From Rhodospirillales bacterium (GTDB lineage Bacteria; Pseudomonadota; Alphaproteobacteria; UBA828): a stretch of DNA of 64,000 nucleotides. Below are positions 36,483-45,759 of the stretch, one piece after another (position 1 is the first letter of the stretch; each line of letters starts with the position of its first letter). The stretch is taken from the NCBI GenBank assembly GCA_028818855.1, contig JAPPMY010000259.1:29789-93788 (forward strand). The letters run 5' to 3'. A model generated the notes under the pieces. That model was not told where the DNA came from, did not search any database, and worked only from the letters and a program-made list of their open reading frames with translations. A program made the position numbers and the translations under genes.

Positions 36483-36727
36483 TGGTCTCTCTTCGCGGTT
36501 GTCTCGCGCCCATGCTAGCCGCCCATACTAACCGATTGCGCAGGGCACGGCCGCGCGCGAATAATGCGGTATGTTCCCCGGCGCATAGCGTCTCACGCGC
36601 CTTTCCACAGGGCCCCCCGGACCGGGCGGGCGGGTACGATCCTCCACCGCAACGACGCGACAAGCGATGGCGAGGTCTTGGCGATGACAACTCACAGGAC
36701 GGCGCGGCCCAGGGCCGCGAGAGGGCC

Positions 36728-37897
36728 ATGAACGCTGCCGACACCGGAGACGGACTCGGCATCACGCTCGGGGTCGAGGAAGAGTTCTTTCTCGTCGATC
36801 CCGAGACCCGCGACCTCCTCGCCGAGCCGGACGAGGGCATCTTCGAGGCATGCGAGCAGGCCGGCGGGCCGCACAAGGTGGTGCACGAGTTCCTGCGCTC
36901 CCAGATCGAGACCAACACGCGGGTGTGCAACTCAGTGGCCGACGTGCGCCAAGCGCTGCGCGAGACGCGGCGGCTCGTCATCGAGGCGGCGGAGAGCCAC
37001 GGCACCTGGATGATGGGCGCCTCCACCCACCCCTTCGCGTCATGGCGGGACCAGTCGCCGACGCCGGGGGAGCGGTACAGGCGGTTCGCCTCCACGTACC
37101 AGGAGACCGTGCGCCGCACCCTCGTCGGCGGCATGCACATTCATGCGGGCTTCGGCGATCCGGACTCGCGCATCCGGGTGATGACTGCGCTCAGGCGCTA
37201 TCTGCCGCTGCTGCATGCGTTCTCCGCCTCCTCGCCGTTCAATGGCGGGCACGAAACCGGGTTCAAGTCCTTCCGCCTCACCGTGATGGGCGCCTTGCCG
37301 CGCACGGGTCTCCCCGGCCCGCTGCACTCCCAGGCCGAGTACAAGCGGCTCGTCGCCGCGTATCAGCGCATGGATTACATCGGGGATGCGAGGGAGCTCT
37401 GGTGGGACATTCGCCCGGCCAGCGCGTTCCCGACCATCGAGCTTCGCATTTGCGACCTCTGCACCCGTCTGGAGGACGCCGTGACCATCGCGGCGCTCTA
37501 CGCCTCCCTCATCCGCTGGCTCCTGCGGCAGGACAGGGAGGGCGCGCTGCCGTCCGAGCCGCTCACCGAGCTGATCGCCCAGGATCGCTGGATCGCCCAG
37601 CGCTACGGCGTGCACGCCTTCCTCGGCGACTGGGCCTCCGGCAGCGGGCGCGTGGATATCGACGACTACGCGGCGGCGCTGATCGACGAGCTGGCGGATG
37701 ACGCCCGCGCGCTCGGGTGCGAGGCGGAGGTGCGCCGCGCGCTCGCCATTATCCGGGAAGGAACCGGCGCGGACCGCCAGATCGATCTCTACCGCCTGTG
37801 CCGTCTGGAGGGAGATACCGAGGAGCAGGCGTTGCACCGCGTGGTCGACCAGGTGCTGGCCGAGACGAAAGAGGGGCTGGAGGCGCACGCCGGCTGA
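36728..37897 (+). CDS. ybdK: YbdK-type carboxylate-amine ligase (glutamate-cysteine ligase family 2)
   Basis: A 389-aa protein. GCS2-type features are LGVEEEFFLVDPETRDL near the N-terminus, ATP/metal residues in QIETNTRVC, MGASTHPFASW and GGMHIHAGF, then WWDIRPASAFPTIELRICD. YbdK has weak glutamate-cysteine ligase activity in E. coli; the true substrate is unsettled. It is transcribed away from the third Rieske oxygenase (245-bp gap with nothing notable) and its last 109 bp overlap an antisense gene. Confidence 0.92.
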   Translation: MNAADTGDGLGITLGVEEEFFLVDPETRDLLAEPDEGIFEACEQAGGPHKVVHEFLRSQIETNTRVCNSVADVRQALRETRRLVIEAAESHGTWMMGASTHPFASWRDQSPTPGERYRRFASTYQETVRRTLVGGMHIHAGFGDPDSRIRVMTALRRYLPLLHAFSASSPFNGGHETGFKSFRLTVMGALPRTGLPGPLHSQAEYKRLVAAYQRMDYIGDARELWWDIRPASAFPTIELRICDLCTRLEDAVTIAALYASLIRWLLRQDREGALPSEPLTELIAQDRWIAQRYGVHAFLGDWASGSGRVDIDDYAAALIDELADDARALGCEAEVRRALAIIREGTGADRQIDLYRLCRLEGDTEEQALHRVVDQVLAETKEGLEAHAG

Positions 37898-38337
37898 GGG
37901 GAGGGCGGTCTGGGCCGCTCCCAGTCCGCGACCCCGCCGGGGACGACGCGGAAGAGCGGATGCGGCTCGCGGGCGTCGGAAGCGCTGACCTGCCTGCGCC
38001 ATTTCGGCGCCCGCGCGTCGAGCTTCGCCAACAGGTGGCGCCACTCGAAGTCGAGCTGGCCTTGCGTCACGGCAATCGGCGGCGCCTCGCGGCCGGGCGC
38101 GATCCGGCCAGCGTCGAAGTTGTAGCCCCGCGCCGCCGCCTCCTCATGCACCGCGCCCAGGTAGGCGGCGATGGCGGAGACAGGCGAGGGCTGCGAGCGA
38201 AAGCGATGCAGTTGCGGGTGGTTGCGGTAGCCCCTGGTCCTGCCCCGCAGCACCGCCTGGGCGAGCAGGGCCTCGCGCCAGAGCGCCACCAGCCCCCTGG
38301 CGTCGAGATAGCGCGGATGCAGGCTCCAGAGGCGCAT
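37789..38337 (-). CDS. Pyrimidine-dimer DNA glycosylase/endonuclease V-like protein, run-on C-terminus
   Basis: A 182-aa frame starting MRLWSLHPRYLD, followed by ALWREALLAQ and RGYRNHPQLHRF, which matches the small Pyr_excise (PF03013-like) family. E22 lies about where the catalytic Glu of T4 endonuclease V sits, although the Thr after Met is absent. The recognisable domain ends near residue 140 (VVPGGVADWE, about 37917). The remaining roughly 42 residues are Ser/Arg-rich, antisense to the YbdK-type gene, and look like read-through rather than selected protein. Repair of UV dimers is the family role. Confidence 0.75.
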   Translation of the reverse strand: MRLWSLHPRYLDARGLVALWREALLAQAVLRGRTRGYRNHPQLHRFRSQPSPVSAIAAYLGAVHEEAAARGYNFDAGRIAPGREAPPIAVTQGQLDFEWRHLLAKLDARAPKWRRQVSASDAREPHPLFRVVPGGVADWERPRPPSPQPACASSPSFVSASTWSTTRCNACSSVSPSRRHRR

Positions 38338-38390
38338 GCCGCGACCGGCCGGGAACTGCGGGCCCGGCCTCGATTGCAGCGGCCCGGCGT

Positions 38391-39815
38391 CTACGCCCCG
38401 CCCTCCTCGCGCCTCCACAGCTCGTGCGCGAGAATGCCGACGGAGGCTTCGACCGTCTCCATCGCATCGAGGATCAGGTCCTCGCGATACCGGCGGCCGA
38501 CGATCTGCACGCCCGCCGGCAGCCCGTCGGCGAAGCCGATGGGCACCACGCCCGCCGGCAGGCTCAGGTAGTTGATGCCGGTGCTGTAGATGGCGGACCG
38601 GAAGAGGTCCTTAACCTGCTCGAAGCCCTGCGCGTCGTAGTCCCAGGCGTACGTCGACCGCATCAGGAACGGGCACAGCACCAGCGGGTACGAATCGAGA
38701 AAGACGCTCCACTCGCGTGTGAGCGCGGTGCGGTCGGCGATGCCCTGGCGGTACCCCGCCGCGTCCACCGGGTTTCCGACGCGCTGGTAGTGATCGAAGA
38801 TGGCCCGGATGGTCGCGCTGCCGTGTTCGCGCGCGGCCGGTCCCAGGAAGTGGGCGATCTCGCTTGCGAGCACGTCGAACCACGCCTGCGCGGGCTTCAT
38901 GATCGAGGGCGTCTCCACCCGTTCCACCGCGTAGCCCGCATCGCTCAGCACGTCCGCCGCCCGCTCGATTCCGGCGACGATCTGCGGATTGATCGGATAG
39001 CCGTGGGTCTCGCAGGTGACCGCGACCTTGATCGGGGGGGCGAGCGCGGGCCCGTCGAAGGGGACCGGCACCCACCAGGGATCGCGCGCATCGCCGCCTG
39101 CGAGCACCCGCGTGCCCAGCCGCACGTCCCGCACTTCGCGGCACATGACGCCCTGGACGGAGCAGAGCTGGGCGAGGAGGCCGCGTTCCGCCGCAGCGCT
39201 CGGGTTGTACGCCGGCACCCGGCCGAGCGTCGGCTTCACCGTCGCCAGTCCGCATGCGAACGACGGGAAGCGCAGCGACCCGCCGATGTCGTTGCCGTGG
39301 TGAATCGGCCCGAACCCCATCGCCGCGGCGGCCGATCCGCCGCCGGAAGACCCGCCCGGCGAGGCCTCCTCGTCCCAGGGGTTGAGGGTGCGCCCGCGCA
39401 GCGGGTTGTCCGTGGTCGCGCGCATGGAGAGTTCGGGCGTGTTGGTGCGCCCCACGATGATCGCGCCGGCGCCCAGCAGGTTGCGCGTCACCGGGGAGTG
39501 GTCCGGCGCGATGACGTCGGCGTAGGCGGGCAGGCCGTTGGGCGTCGCCTGCCCGGCCACGTCGATGTTCTCCTTGATGGTGACCGGGACCCCGTGCAGC
39601 GGCCCCGGAGTGGTGCCGTCGCCTGCCTCCCGGTCTTTCCGTTCGGCAGCGCGGAGCGCGTCCTCGCCGCAGTCGACGACGATCGCGTTGATGCGCCCGT
39701 TGTGCCGGGCGATGCGCCCCAGCACCGCCTCCGTCACCTCGACGCACGACACCTCGCGCGACCGGATCATCGCGGCGAGTTCGACCGCGCTCCGCCTCCA
39801 CAGCTCCTGGTTCAT
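38391..39815 (-). CDS. Amidase-signature (AS) family amidase
   Basis: A 474-aa amidase-signature enzyme. The Ser-cisSer-Lys triad is visible: Lys in TIKENIDVAG near residue 80, cis-Ser in SPGGSSGGGSAAAA near residue 155, and nucleophile Ser in GNDIGGSLRFP near residue 180. Family enzymes hydrolyse aliphatic or aryl amides to acid and ammonia. It is one of three AS amidases here (also 48566 and 58893), none obviously GatA because gatC/gatB are absent. Confidence 0.93.
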   Translation of the reverse strand: MNQELWRRSAVELAAMIRSREVSCVEVTEAVLGRIARHNGRINAIVVDCGEDALRAAERKDREAGDGTTPGPLHGVPVTIKENIDVAGQATPNGLPAYADVIAPDHSPVTRNLLGAGAIIVGRTNTPELSMRATTDNPLRGRTLNPWDEEASPGGSSGGGSAAAAMGFGPIHHGNDIGGSLRFPSFACGLATVKPTLGRVPAYNPSAAAERGLLAQLCSVQGVMCREVRDVRLGTRVLAGGDARDPWWVPVPFDGPALAPPIKVAVTCETHGYPINPQIVAGIERAADVLSDAGYAVERVETPSIMKPAQAWFDVLASEIAHFLGPAAREHGSATIRAIFDHYQRVGNPVDAAGYRQGIADRTALTREWSVFLDSYPLVLCPFLMRSTYAWDYDAQGFEQVKDLFRSAIYSTGINYLSLPAGVVPIGFADGLPAGVQIVGRRYREDLILDAMETVEASVGILAHELWRREEGGA

Positions 39816-40082
39816 CGCGCTCGATCTCGATTTCGTGGGATCACGCGGTCGCCGAGAGGGCTCAGGGCAGAGCGTTCTGCGGCGGCCCGGACCCGGTCGA
39901 CAACAGCGGGGGTTATATCATCCCCCTGCGCTCCGCTCCACGCGCGCTATCGGCGGGCAACCACCCGTTGGGGAGGAACGCACGCCACCCCACAACATGT
40001 CGGCGCATCGCAGGCAGACACCGCAGCCCTCCCTGTGCTAAGACGTTGCGCATTCGTTCGACGACCGGACCGCTCCGATTCC

Positions 40083-42188
40083 ATGGCCGATACCCTCGAT
40101 CTCTTCGCTGGGCTCGACGAGAGCGCCCCCGCCGGCAAGCGCAAGCCTGCGCGCAAGGCCGGGGGCAAGGCCGAGGCCAAGGCCGCAGCCAAGGCGCCGC
40201 GCGCGGGCCGGCGTACGCGCCAGGCACAGGCGCCCGGCGCTGCGCCGCCTACCAACGGCGAGTACACGGCGCACGACATCGAGATCCTGGAGGGGCTGGA
40301 GCCGGTGCGCCGCCGCCCCGGCATGTTCATCGGCGGCACCGACCAGAGGGCGCTGCATCACCTCCTCGCCGAGTTGATCGACAACGCGATGGACGAGGCG
40401 ATCGCGGGCCACGCCAGCCGCATCGAGATCGCGCTTCACGACGACGGCTCGGCCTCGGTCAGGGACAACGGCCGGGGCATCCCGGTCGACCCGCACCCGA
40501 AGTACAAGAACGTCTCGGCGCTGGAGGTGATCCTCACCACGCTCCACTCCGGCGGCAAGTTCGGCGACAAGGTGTACGCGACATCGGGCGGGCTGCACGG
40601 CGTCGGCCTCTCCGTGGTGAACGCGCTCTCCGCCTCGCTCACGGTCGAGGTGGCGCGCGACAGGCGGATGTGGCGGCAGGCCTACGCGCGCGGCCTCCCC
40701 GCCGGCCCGCTGGAGGACGCGGGCCCCGTGACCAACCGGCGCGGCACGCTCGTCCGCTTCCACCCCGATCCCGAGATCTTCGGCGAGGGGCTCCGCTTCC
40801 AACCCGGGCCGCTCCACGAGATGGCGCGGACGCGGGCCTATCTCCACCGCGGCGTCGAGATCCGCTGGTCCTGCGACGCGGCGCTGCTCGGCCAGGGCGG
40901 GGCGGCGCCGGAGAAGGCCGTGCTGCACTATCCGGGCGGCCTGGTCGACTATCTCACCGCCGTCCTCGGCAGGCGCCACACGCTCACGCCGGCGCCCTTC
41001 GCAGGCCAGGGCGCGCTCAACGGCGATGCCGGCCGGGTCGAGTGGGCCATCGCCTGGCCCGACGACGACGAAGGCTTCGTCGCCTCCCACTGCAACACCG
41101 TGCCCACCAGCGCCGGCGGCAGCCACGAGGCGGGCATGCGGGGTGCGCTGGTGCGGGGCCTCAGGGCCTACGGCGCGCTCGTGGGCAACAAGCGCGCGGC
41201 CCAGCTCAACGCCGACGACGTGACGGGCGGCGCCTGCGCGCTGCTCTCCGTCTTCCTGCGCGAGCCGCAGTTCCAGGGGCAGACCAAGGAGCGTCTGGCC
41301 TCGCCCGAGGCCGGCCGCATGGTGGAGAGCGCGCTCGGCGATCACTTCGACCACTGGCTCTCGGCCGACCCGGCCGCCGCCAACCTCCTGCTCGAGCGCG
41401 TCGTCGAGCGCGCCGAGGAGCGTCTGCGCCGCCGCAAGGATCGCGAGGTCGCGCGCAAGCGCGCGGCCCGCAAGACCCGGCTGCCGGGCAAGCTCGCCGA
41501 TTGCGCGCGCGAGGCGGCGGGCGGCACCGAGATCTTCCTGGTCGAGGGCGATTCCGCCGGCGGCTCCGCCAAGCAGGCGCGCAACCGCGAGACGCAGGCC
41601 GTGCTGCCGCTGCGCGGCAAGATCCTCAACGTCGCCAGCGCCAGCGCCGACAAGCTGCGCGGCAACAAGGAGCTCGACGATCTGGTCCAGGCCTTGGGCT
41701 GCGGCACGGGCGCGCGCTTCGACGCGGGCGCGCTCCGCTACGAGCGCGTCGTCATCATGACCGATGCGGACGTGGACGGCGCCCACATCGCCGCGCTGCT
41801 GATGACCTTCTTCTACCGCCAGATGCCGGGCCTCATCGACGGCGGGCACCTCTTCCTCGCGCAGCCGCCGCTCTACCGCCTCGCCCGCGGCGGCACCACC
41901 CGCTATGCGCGCGACGATGCCGATCGCGACCGGCTGCTCGCTGGCGACTTCGCGGGCGCCGGCAAGGTCGAGATCAGCCGCTTCAAGGGGCTCGGCGAGA
42001 TGCCGCCCGCGCAGCTCAAGGAGACGACGATGGACCCGGCGCGGCGCACGCTGCTCCGCGTCGAGATCGCAGACGAGGCGGGCACGGCCACCGCGCGCCG
42101 GGTCGAGGAGCTGATGGGCCGCCGCCCCGAATCCCGCCTCGCCTTCATCCAGGCCCGCGCCGACACGGTGACCGCGCTCGACCTTTGA
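40083..42188 (+). CDS. parE: DNA topoisomerase IV subunit B
   Basis: A 701-aa protein. The GHKL ATPase domain has ELIDNAMDEA, DNGRGIPVD and GGLHGVGLSVVNALS. The transducer domain includes QTKERL. The TOPRIM domain has EIFLVEGDSAGG and MTDADVDGAHI, and the C-terminus ends with SRFKGLGEMPP. It decatenates chromosomes together with ParC, which is not in the window. An N-terminal extension of about 55 residues rich in Lys, Ala and Arg precedes the conserved start (YTAHDIEILEG); it resembles histone-H1-like tails and is longer than in many ParE proteins. A gyrB identity is less likely because the GyrB insert is absent. Confidence 0.93.
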   Translation: MADTLDLFAGLDESAPAGKRKPARKAGGKAEAKAAAKAPRAGRRTRQAQAPGAAPPTNGEYTAHDIEILEGLEPVRRRPGMFIGGTDQRALHHLLAELIDNAMDEAIAGHASRIEIALHDDGSASVRDNGRGIPVDPHPKYKNVSALEVILTTLHSGGKFGDKVYATSGGLHGVGLSVVNALSASLTVEVARDRRMWRQAYARGLPAGPLEDAGPVTNRRGTLVRFHPDPEIFGEGLRFQPGPLHEMARTRAYLHRGVEIRWSCDAALLGQGGAAPEKAVLHYPGGLVDYLTAVLGRRHTLTPAPFAGQGALNGDAGRVEWAIAWPDDDEGFVASHCNTVPTSAGGSHEAGMRGALVRGLRAYGALVGNKRAAQLNADDVTGGACALLSVFLREPQFQGQTKERLASPEAGRMVESALGDHFDHWLSADPAAANLLLERVVERAEERLRRRKDREVARKRAARKTRLPGKLADCAREAAGGTEIFLVEGDSAGGSAKQARNRETQAVLPLRGKILNVASASADKLRGNKELDDLVQALGCGTGARFDAGALRYERVVIMTDADVDGAHIAALLMTFFYRQMPGLIDGGHLFLAQPPLYRLARGGTTRYARDDADRDRLLAGDFAGAGKVEISRFKGLGEMPPAQLKETTMDPARRTLLRVEIADEAGTATARRVEELMGRRPESRLAFIQARADTVTALDL

Positions 42189-42208
42189 TCGGCGGTCCGG
42201 CTGCCGGC

Positions 42209-43183
42209 TCAGACGTCGGGCGAGACGCGCCCGTCCTGAAGCAGAACCTGGAACGCCCGGTAGGTCTCGGCGGTGCCGTCTTCCAGCGAGATCGCGCCGT
42301 AGTCGCCGATGTGCGCGCGCAGCAGCGCGTCCCGGTCCTCCATGGGGAAGGGGATCGGCTCGCCGACGGCCTTCACGCGCGCGCCCGGCGCGAGGCGGCG
42401 CAGCATCGCCAGCGCGTCCTCGACCGGGACCACGGTTCCGTTGATGTCGAAGGCAGGCGCGCCCTCGCCGTCCCGCGCGATGGCCTGGAGGAACGCCGCC
42501 GCGACCTCGCCCGCATAGAGGTACGACACCCTGCCGGTGAAGGGCACCTCGTAGTCGCGGCCTGCCGCCGCCGCCAGGATGGCGACCGTGGTCTTGGACG
42601 TCATGCCCTGGTCGCGGCCGACGCCGTAGACGATCCCCGGCCTGAGCGCGATGCTCGGCACCTGCCAGTCCTGCCAGTAGGTCCGCGCGACCGCCTCGTC
42701 GCAGGCCTTGTAGGCGCCGTAGAGCGTCGGCGCGTAGGGGCTCCCCGCCGGCGCGCCGTGGGCCGCGATGGAGCTTGCATAGGCGATGCGCCGCAGGCCG
42801 TGGCGGCGCGCGGCCTCGAACACCGCCACCGTCCCCACCACGTTGACGCGGGCGCCGAGCACGGGATCCGCGCGGCAGAAGGGCACCTGCAGGGCGGCGA
42901 GATGGAGGATCGCGCCGACCCCGTTCTCCGCCACCGCGCTGTCCACCGCCTCGGCATCGGCGATGTCGCCCTCCACCCACGTCACCCGCGCAAGCTCCTC
43001 CTCCGACATCAGGAGGCCCGGCCGGCGGCGGCTCGTGTCGAGGTCGAAGGAGACGGCAGGCACGCCCGCGCGCACGAGGATCGCGAGTGCCCAGCTCCCG
43101 ATGCACCCGCTCGAGCCGGTGACGAGCACCGGCCGCTCGAAGTCCTGCCTGCGGAGGGTGAAGAGGCTGTTCAGTGAGTCCAT
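42209..43183 (-). CDS. NAD(P)-dependent epimerase/dehydratase (extended SDR)
   Basis: A 324-aa protein with Rossmann motif VTGSSGCIGSWA near residue 20, an HLAALQVPFC strand, and the YGAYKACDE active-site Tyr and Lys near residues 155-160. It resembles nucleotide-sugar epimerases and hydroxysteroid-like dehydrogenases; the substrate is undetermined. It converges with parE (20-bp gap) and is divergent from the homocysteine methyltransferase. Confidence 0.9.
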   Translation of the reverse strand: MDSLNSLFTLRRQDFERPVLVTGSSGCIGSWALAILVRAGVPAVSFDLDTSRRRPGLLMSEEELARVTWVEGDIADAEAVDSAVAENGVGAILHLAALQVPFCRADPVLGARVNVVGTVAVFEAARRHGLRRIAYASSIAAHGAPAGSPYAPTLYGAYKACDEAVARTYWQDWQVPSIALRPGIVYGVGRDQGMTSKTTVAILAAAAGRDYEVPFTGRVSYLYAGEVAAAFLQAIARDGEGAPAFDINGTVVPVEDALAMLRRLAPGARVKAVGEPIPFPMEDRDALLRAHIGDYGAISLEDGTAETYRAFQVLLQDGRVSPDV

Positions 43184-43374
43184 GATCGTGATCTGCCGAT
43201 GTGGGTGGGCGGAGTGTCGTCGCGCGAACTCTCGCACGCGGCGCGGGTCGCGGCCAACGGTCGGCGCCGCGCGCGGCCCTGTTTGCGCGGGCCGCCCGTG
43301 GCTATCATCGTGCGGCGACGGAAACTGGCGTACGGGCGCGGGATCGCGCACCGGCCCTCAGGCGGAGCGAAACC

Positions 43375-44307
43375 ATGACCGGACCTGCTTCGGCCACGAG
43401 CGCGGATATCGTCCTCCTCGACGGCGGCGTGGGGCAGGAGCTTCATCGCCGCAGCAGGGTCCCCGCGGCGCCGCTCTGGTCCGTGCAGGTGATGATGGAC
43501 GAGCCCCACCTCGTCGAGGCCGTGCACCTCGACTTCATCGAGGCGGGCGCGCGGATCATCACCGTCAACACCTACACGGCGACGCCGCACAGGCTCACGC
43601 GGGAGGGCGTGGCCGAAAAGTTCGAGGCCCTGCACGGCGCCGCCCTCGCCGCAGCCACGTCCGCCCGAGAGAAGAGCGGGGAGACGGTGAGGATCGCGGG
43701 CTGCCTGCCGCCCCTGGTGGGGAGCTACAGGGCGGACCTCACGCCGCCGGAGGACGAGTGCCTCGCGAACTACCGCAGAATCGTCGCCGCGCAGGCGGAC
43801 GGCGTGGACCTCTTCCTCTGCGAGACCATGCTGTCCGCGGCCGAGGCGCGCGCCGCGACCCAGGCCGGCGCCGAGAGCGGCAAGCCGGTCTGGACCGCGC
43901 TCTCGGTGGACGATGCCGAGGGCACCCTGCTGCGCTCGGGCGAGGGCGTTGCCGCGGGCGCGCGGGCCGCCGTGGAGGCCGGCGCGGAAGCCGTGCTCAT
44001 CAACTGCTCGAGCCCCGAGGCGGTGAGCGCCGCCATGCCGTTGCTGGCGGAGATCGGCGTCCCGTTCGGCGCCTACGCCAACGGCTTCGTCTCCATCGCC
44101 GCCATGAAGCCGGGCGGCACCGTGGAGGCGCTGGAGGCGCGCGACGATCTCGGCCCGGTGGCCTACGCGGGCCACGCGCTCGGCTGGGTTTCGTCGGGCG
44201 CGTCCATCGTCGGCGGCTGCTGCGAGATCGGCCCCGCCCATATCGCCACGCTCAGGGAGCGCCTCGTCGCCAACGGCCACGGCATCGCCGCCGCCCCCGC
44301 ACACTGA
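43375..44307 (+). CDS. Homocysteine S-methyltransferase family protein
   Basis: A 310-aa TIM barrel. LLDGGVGQEL and VNTYTATPHRL near the N-terminus are typical. The zinc thiolates are in LINCSSPEA and GGCCEIGP. It transfers methyl groups from donors such as S-methylmethionine, betaine or methylated thiols to homocysteine. It may link to the demethylating GcvT enzyme and MetE-like protein elsewhere in the window (inference). It converges with the SDR gene (9 bp gap). Confidence 0.92.
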   Translation: MTGPASATSADIVLLDGGVGQELHRRSRVPAAPLWSVQVMMDEPHLVEAVHLDFIEAGARIITVNTYTATPHRLTREGVAEKFEALHGAALAAATSAREKSGETVRIAGCLPPLVGSYRADLTPPEDECLANYRRIVAAQADGVDLFLCETMLSAAEARAATQAGAESGKPVWTALSVDDAEGTLLRSGEGVAAGARAAVEAGAEAVLINCSSPEAVSAAMPLLAEIGVPFGAYANGFVSIAAMKPGGTVEALEARDDLGPVAYAGHALGWVSSGASIVGGCCEIGPAHIATLRERLVANGHGIAAAPAH

Positions 44308-44316
44308 ACCCACGCC

Positions 44317-45084
44317 CTACGGCGCGATCGAGGTGCCGCCGTCCACGACGAAGCTCTGGCCGGTGGTCCAGCGGCCGGCGTCGGAGGCGAGGTAGACCGC
44401 GATGCCCGCGATGTCCTCGGCCTCGCCGAGCCGCCCGAGCGGCGTGCGCGCGATCCGGGCCGCGGCGCTCGCCTCGTCCTCCCAGAGCGCGCGGGCAAAA
44501 TCGGTTCGCACCAGCCCCGGCGCGATGGCGTTGACCCGCACATTGTGCGGCCCAAGCTCCACGGCGAGGTTGCGCACGAGCTGGAACTCGGCGGCCTTGG
44601 AGATGCAGTAGGCGCCGATCACGCCGGAGCCGATGGTGCCCCCGATGGAGGACACGTAGATGATCGCGCCGTCCTTCCGCTCCCGCATCTCGTCCGCCAC
44701 GAGCTGTGCGAGCCAGAGGTTGGACTGCACGTTGGTCGCCATGATCTTGGCGAAGGCGTCGTCGGAGATGTCCGCGAACGAGCCGTAGTGCGGGTTGATG
44801 GCGGCGTTGCCGACGACGATGTCGACGCGCCCGAACGCCCGGCGGCTCTCGCCCACCAGGTGCTCGAGGTCTTCCTTGCGCCCGACGTTGCAGGTGAGCC
44901 CCAGGACCGCATGTCCCTCGTCGGCCAGCTCCCGCTCCGCCGCCTCGACCCGGCCCGCGTCCCGGCTGGAGACGACCACGCTTGCGCCGTGCTGGGCGAG
45001 CGCGCGCGCGATCGCCTTGCCGATGCCCTTGGTCGAGCCGGTGACGACGGCGGTCTTGCCGGTGAGGTCGAAGAGGGGGGACAT
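44317..45084 (-). CDS. Short-chain dehydrogenase/reductase
   Basis: A 255-aa classical SDR: VTGSTKGIGKA cofactor motif, NAAIN, catalytic Ser in YVSSIGG, and YCISK for the Tyr/Lys pair, with APGLVRTDFA and VVDGG at the end. It is an oxidoreductase on a hydroxyl or keto group. The substrate is unknown; the nearby thioesterase and SnoaL protein suggest acyl-CoA or ketone chemistry (inference). Confidence 0.93.
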   Translation of the reverse strand: MSPLFDLTGKTAVVTGSTKGIGKAIARALAQHGASVVVSSRDAGRVEAAERELADEGHAVLGLTCNVGRKEDLEHLVGESRRAFGRVDIVVGNAAINPHYGSFADISDDAFAKIMATNVQSNLWLAQLVADEMRERKDGAIIYVSSIGGTIGSGVIGAYCISKAAEFQLVRNLAVELGPHNVRVNAIAPGLVRTDFARALWEDEASAAARIARTPLGRLGEAEDIAGIAVYLASDAGRWTTGQSFVVDGGTSIAP

Positions 45085-45303
45085 CGCGGCCTCAGGCGCT
45101 CAGGCTTTGCGGCCGGGTCATGCCGCGGCCCGCAGGGCGCTTCGCGCCTGTCGCCGTCTCCGCACTATGTGAACGGGGCGGTGTTGGCATATTCTCCCGG
45201 CCTCGGTGTCTTCCGGCGCTGCAGGGCCGCGAGGATGACCGCGCCGCCCGGGGCAGTCCAGGCCGGCGGCGCCGGTGCGCGGCGAGCCGACAGAGAGTCT
45301 CGA

Positions 45304-45747
45304 ATGGCACGATCCGACTTTTCCTTCTTCTTCCCGTTCCGGGTCAGGTACGCGGAGGTCGACGGGCAGATGATCGTCTTCAACGCCCACTACCTCACCT
45401 ACTTCGACACCGCGATCACCGAGTTCTTCCGCGTGCTCCCCTACGACTACCAGGGGCAGGTGGAGCGCACCGGGGAGGACTACCACACCGTCAGGACGCT
45501 GGTGGAGTACGACGCGCCGATCCGCTTCGACGACGAGATCGAGGTCGGTGTGCGCACCCGGCGGATCGGCCGCACCAGCCTCACCTTCGGCCTGGAGATC
45601 CACCCCAAGGGGCAGGACGACCGCCTCGCCTCGGGGGAGGTGGTGTGGGTCAACACCAACCAGACGACGCATCGCCCGGCGCCGCTGCCTGCGGAGCTGG
45701 TGGCGAAGCTGCAGGCGTTCGACGGCGGCGGCGAGCCGGCGTCCTAG
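45304..45747 (+). CDS. Hotdog-fold acyl-CoA thioesterase
   Basis: A 147-aa hotdog protein of 4-hydroxybenzoyl-CoA thioesterase type. RVRYAEVDGQMIVFNAHYLTYFDTA shows the conserved Asp and the following Tyr-rich helix. The second half has a beta sheet with DEIEVGVRTRRIGRTSLTF. It cleaves acyl- or aroyl-CoA to the free acid. It is followed 12 bp downstream by a SnoaL-like gene, likely co-transcribed. Confidence 0.92.
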   Translation: MARSDFSFFFPFRVRYAEVDGQMIVFNAHYLTYFDTAITEFFRVLPYDYQGQVERTGEDYHTVRTLVEYDAPIRFDDEIEVGVRTRRIGRTSLTFGLEIHPKGQDDRLASGEVVWVNTNQTTHRPAPLPAELVAKLQAFDGGGEPAS

Positions 45748-45759
45748 AGGGAGACGACG

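Noticed and set aside
38391..39815. gatA (Glu-tRNA amidotransferase subunit A) for the amidase.
   Set aside because: gatB and gatC are not adjacent and the substrate region differs; general amidase is safer.
40038..43106. A 1022-codon minus-strand frame opposite parE and the epimerase region.
   Set aside because: ParE motifs on the plus strand are unequivocal; the opposite frame is low complexity.
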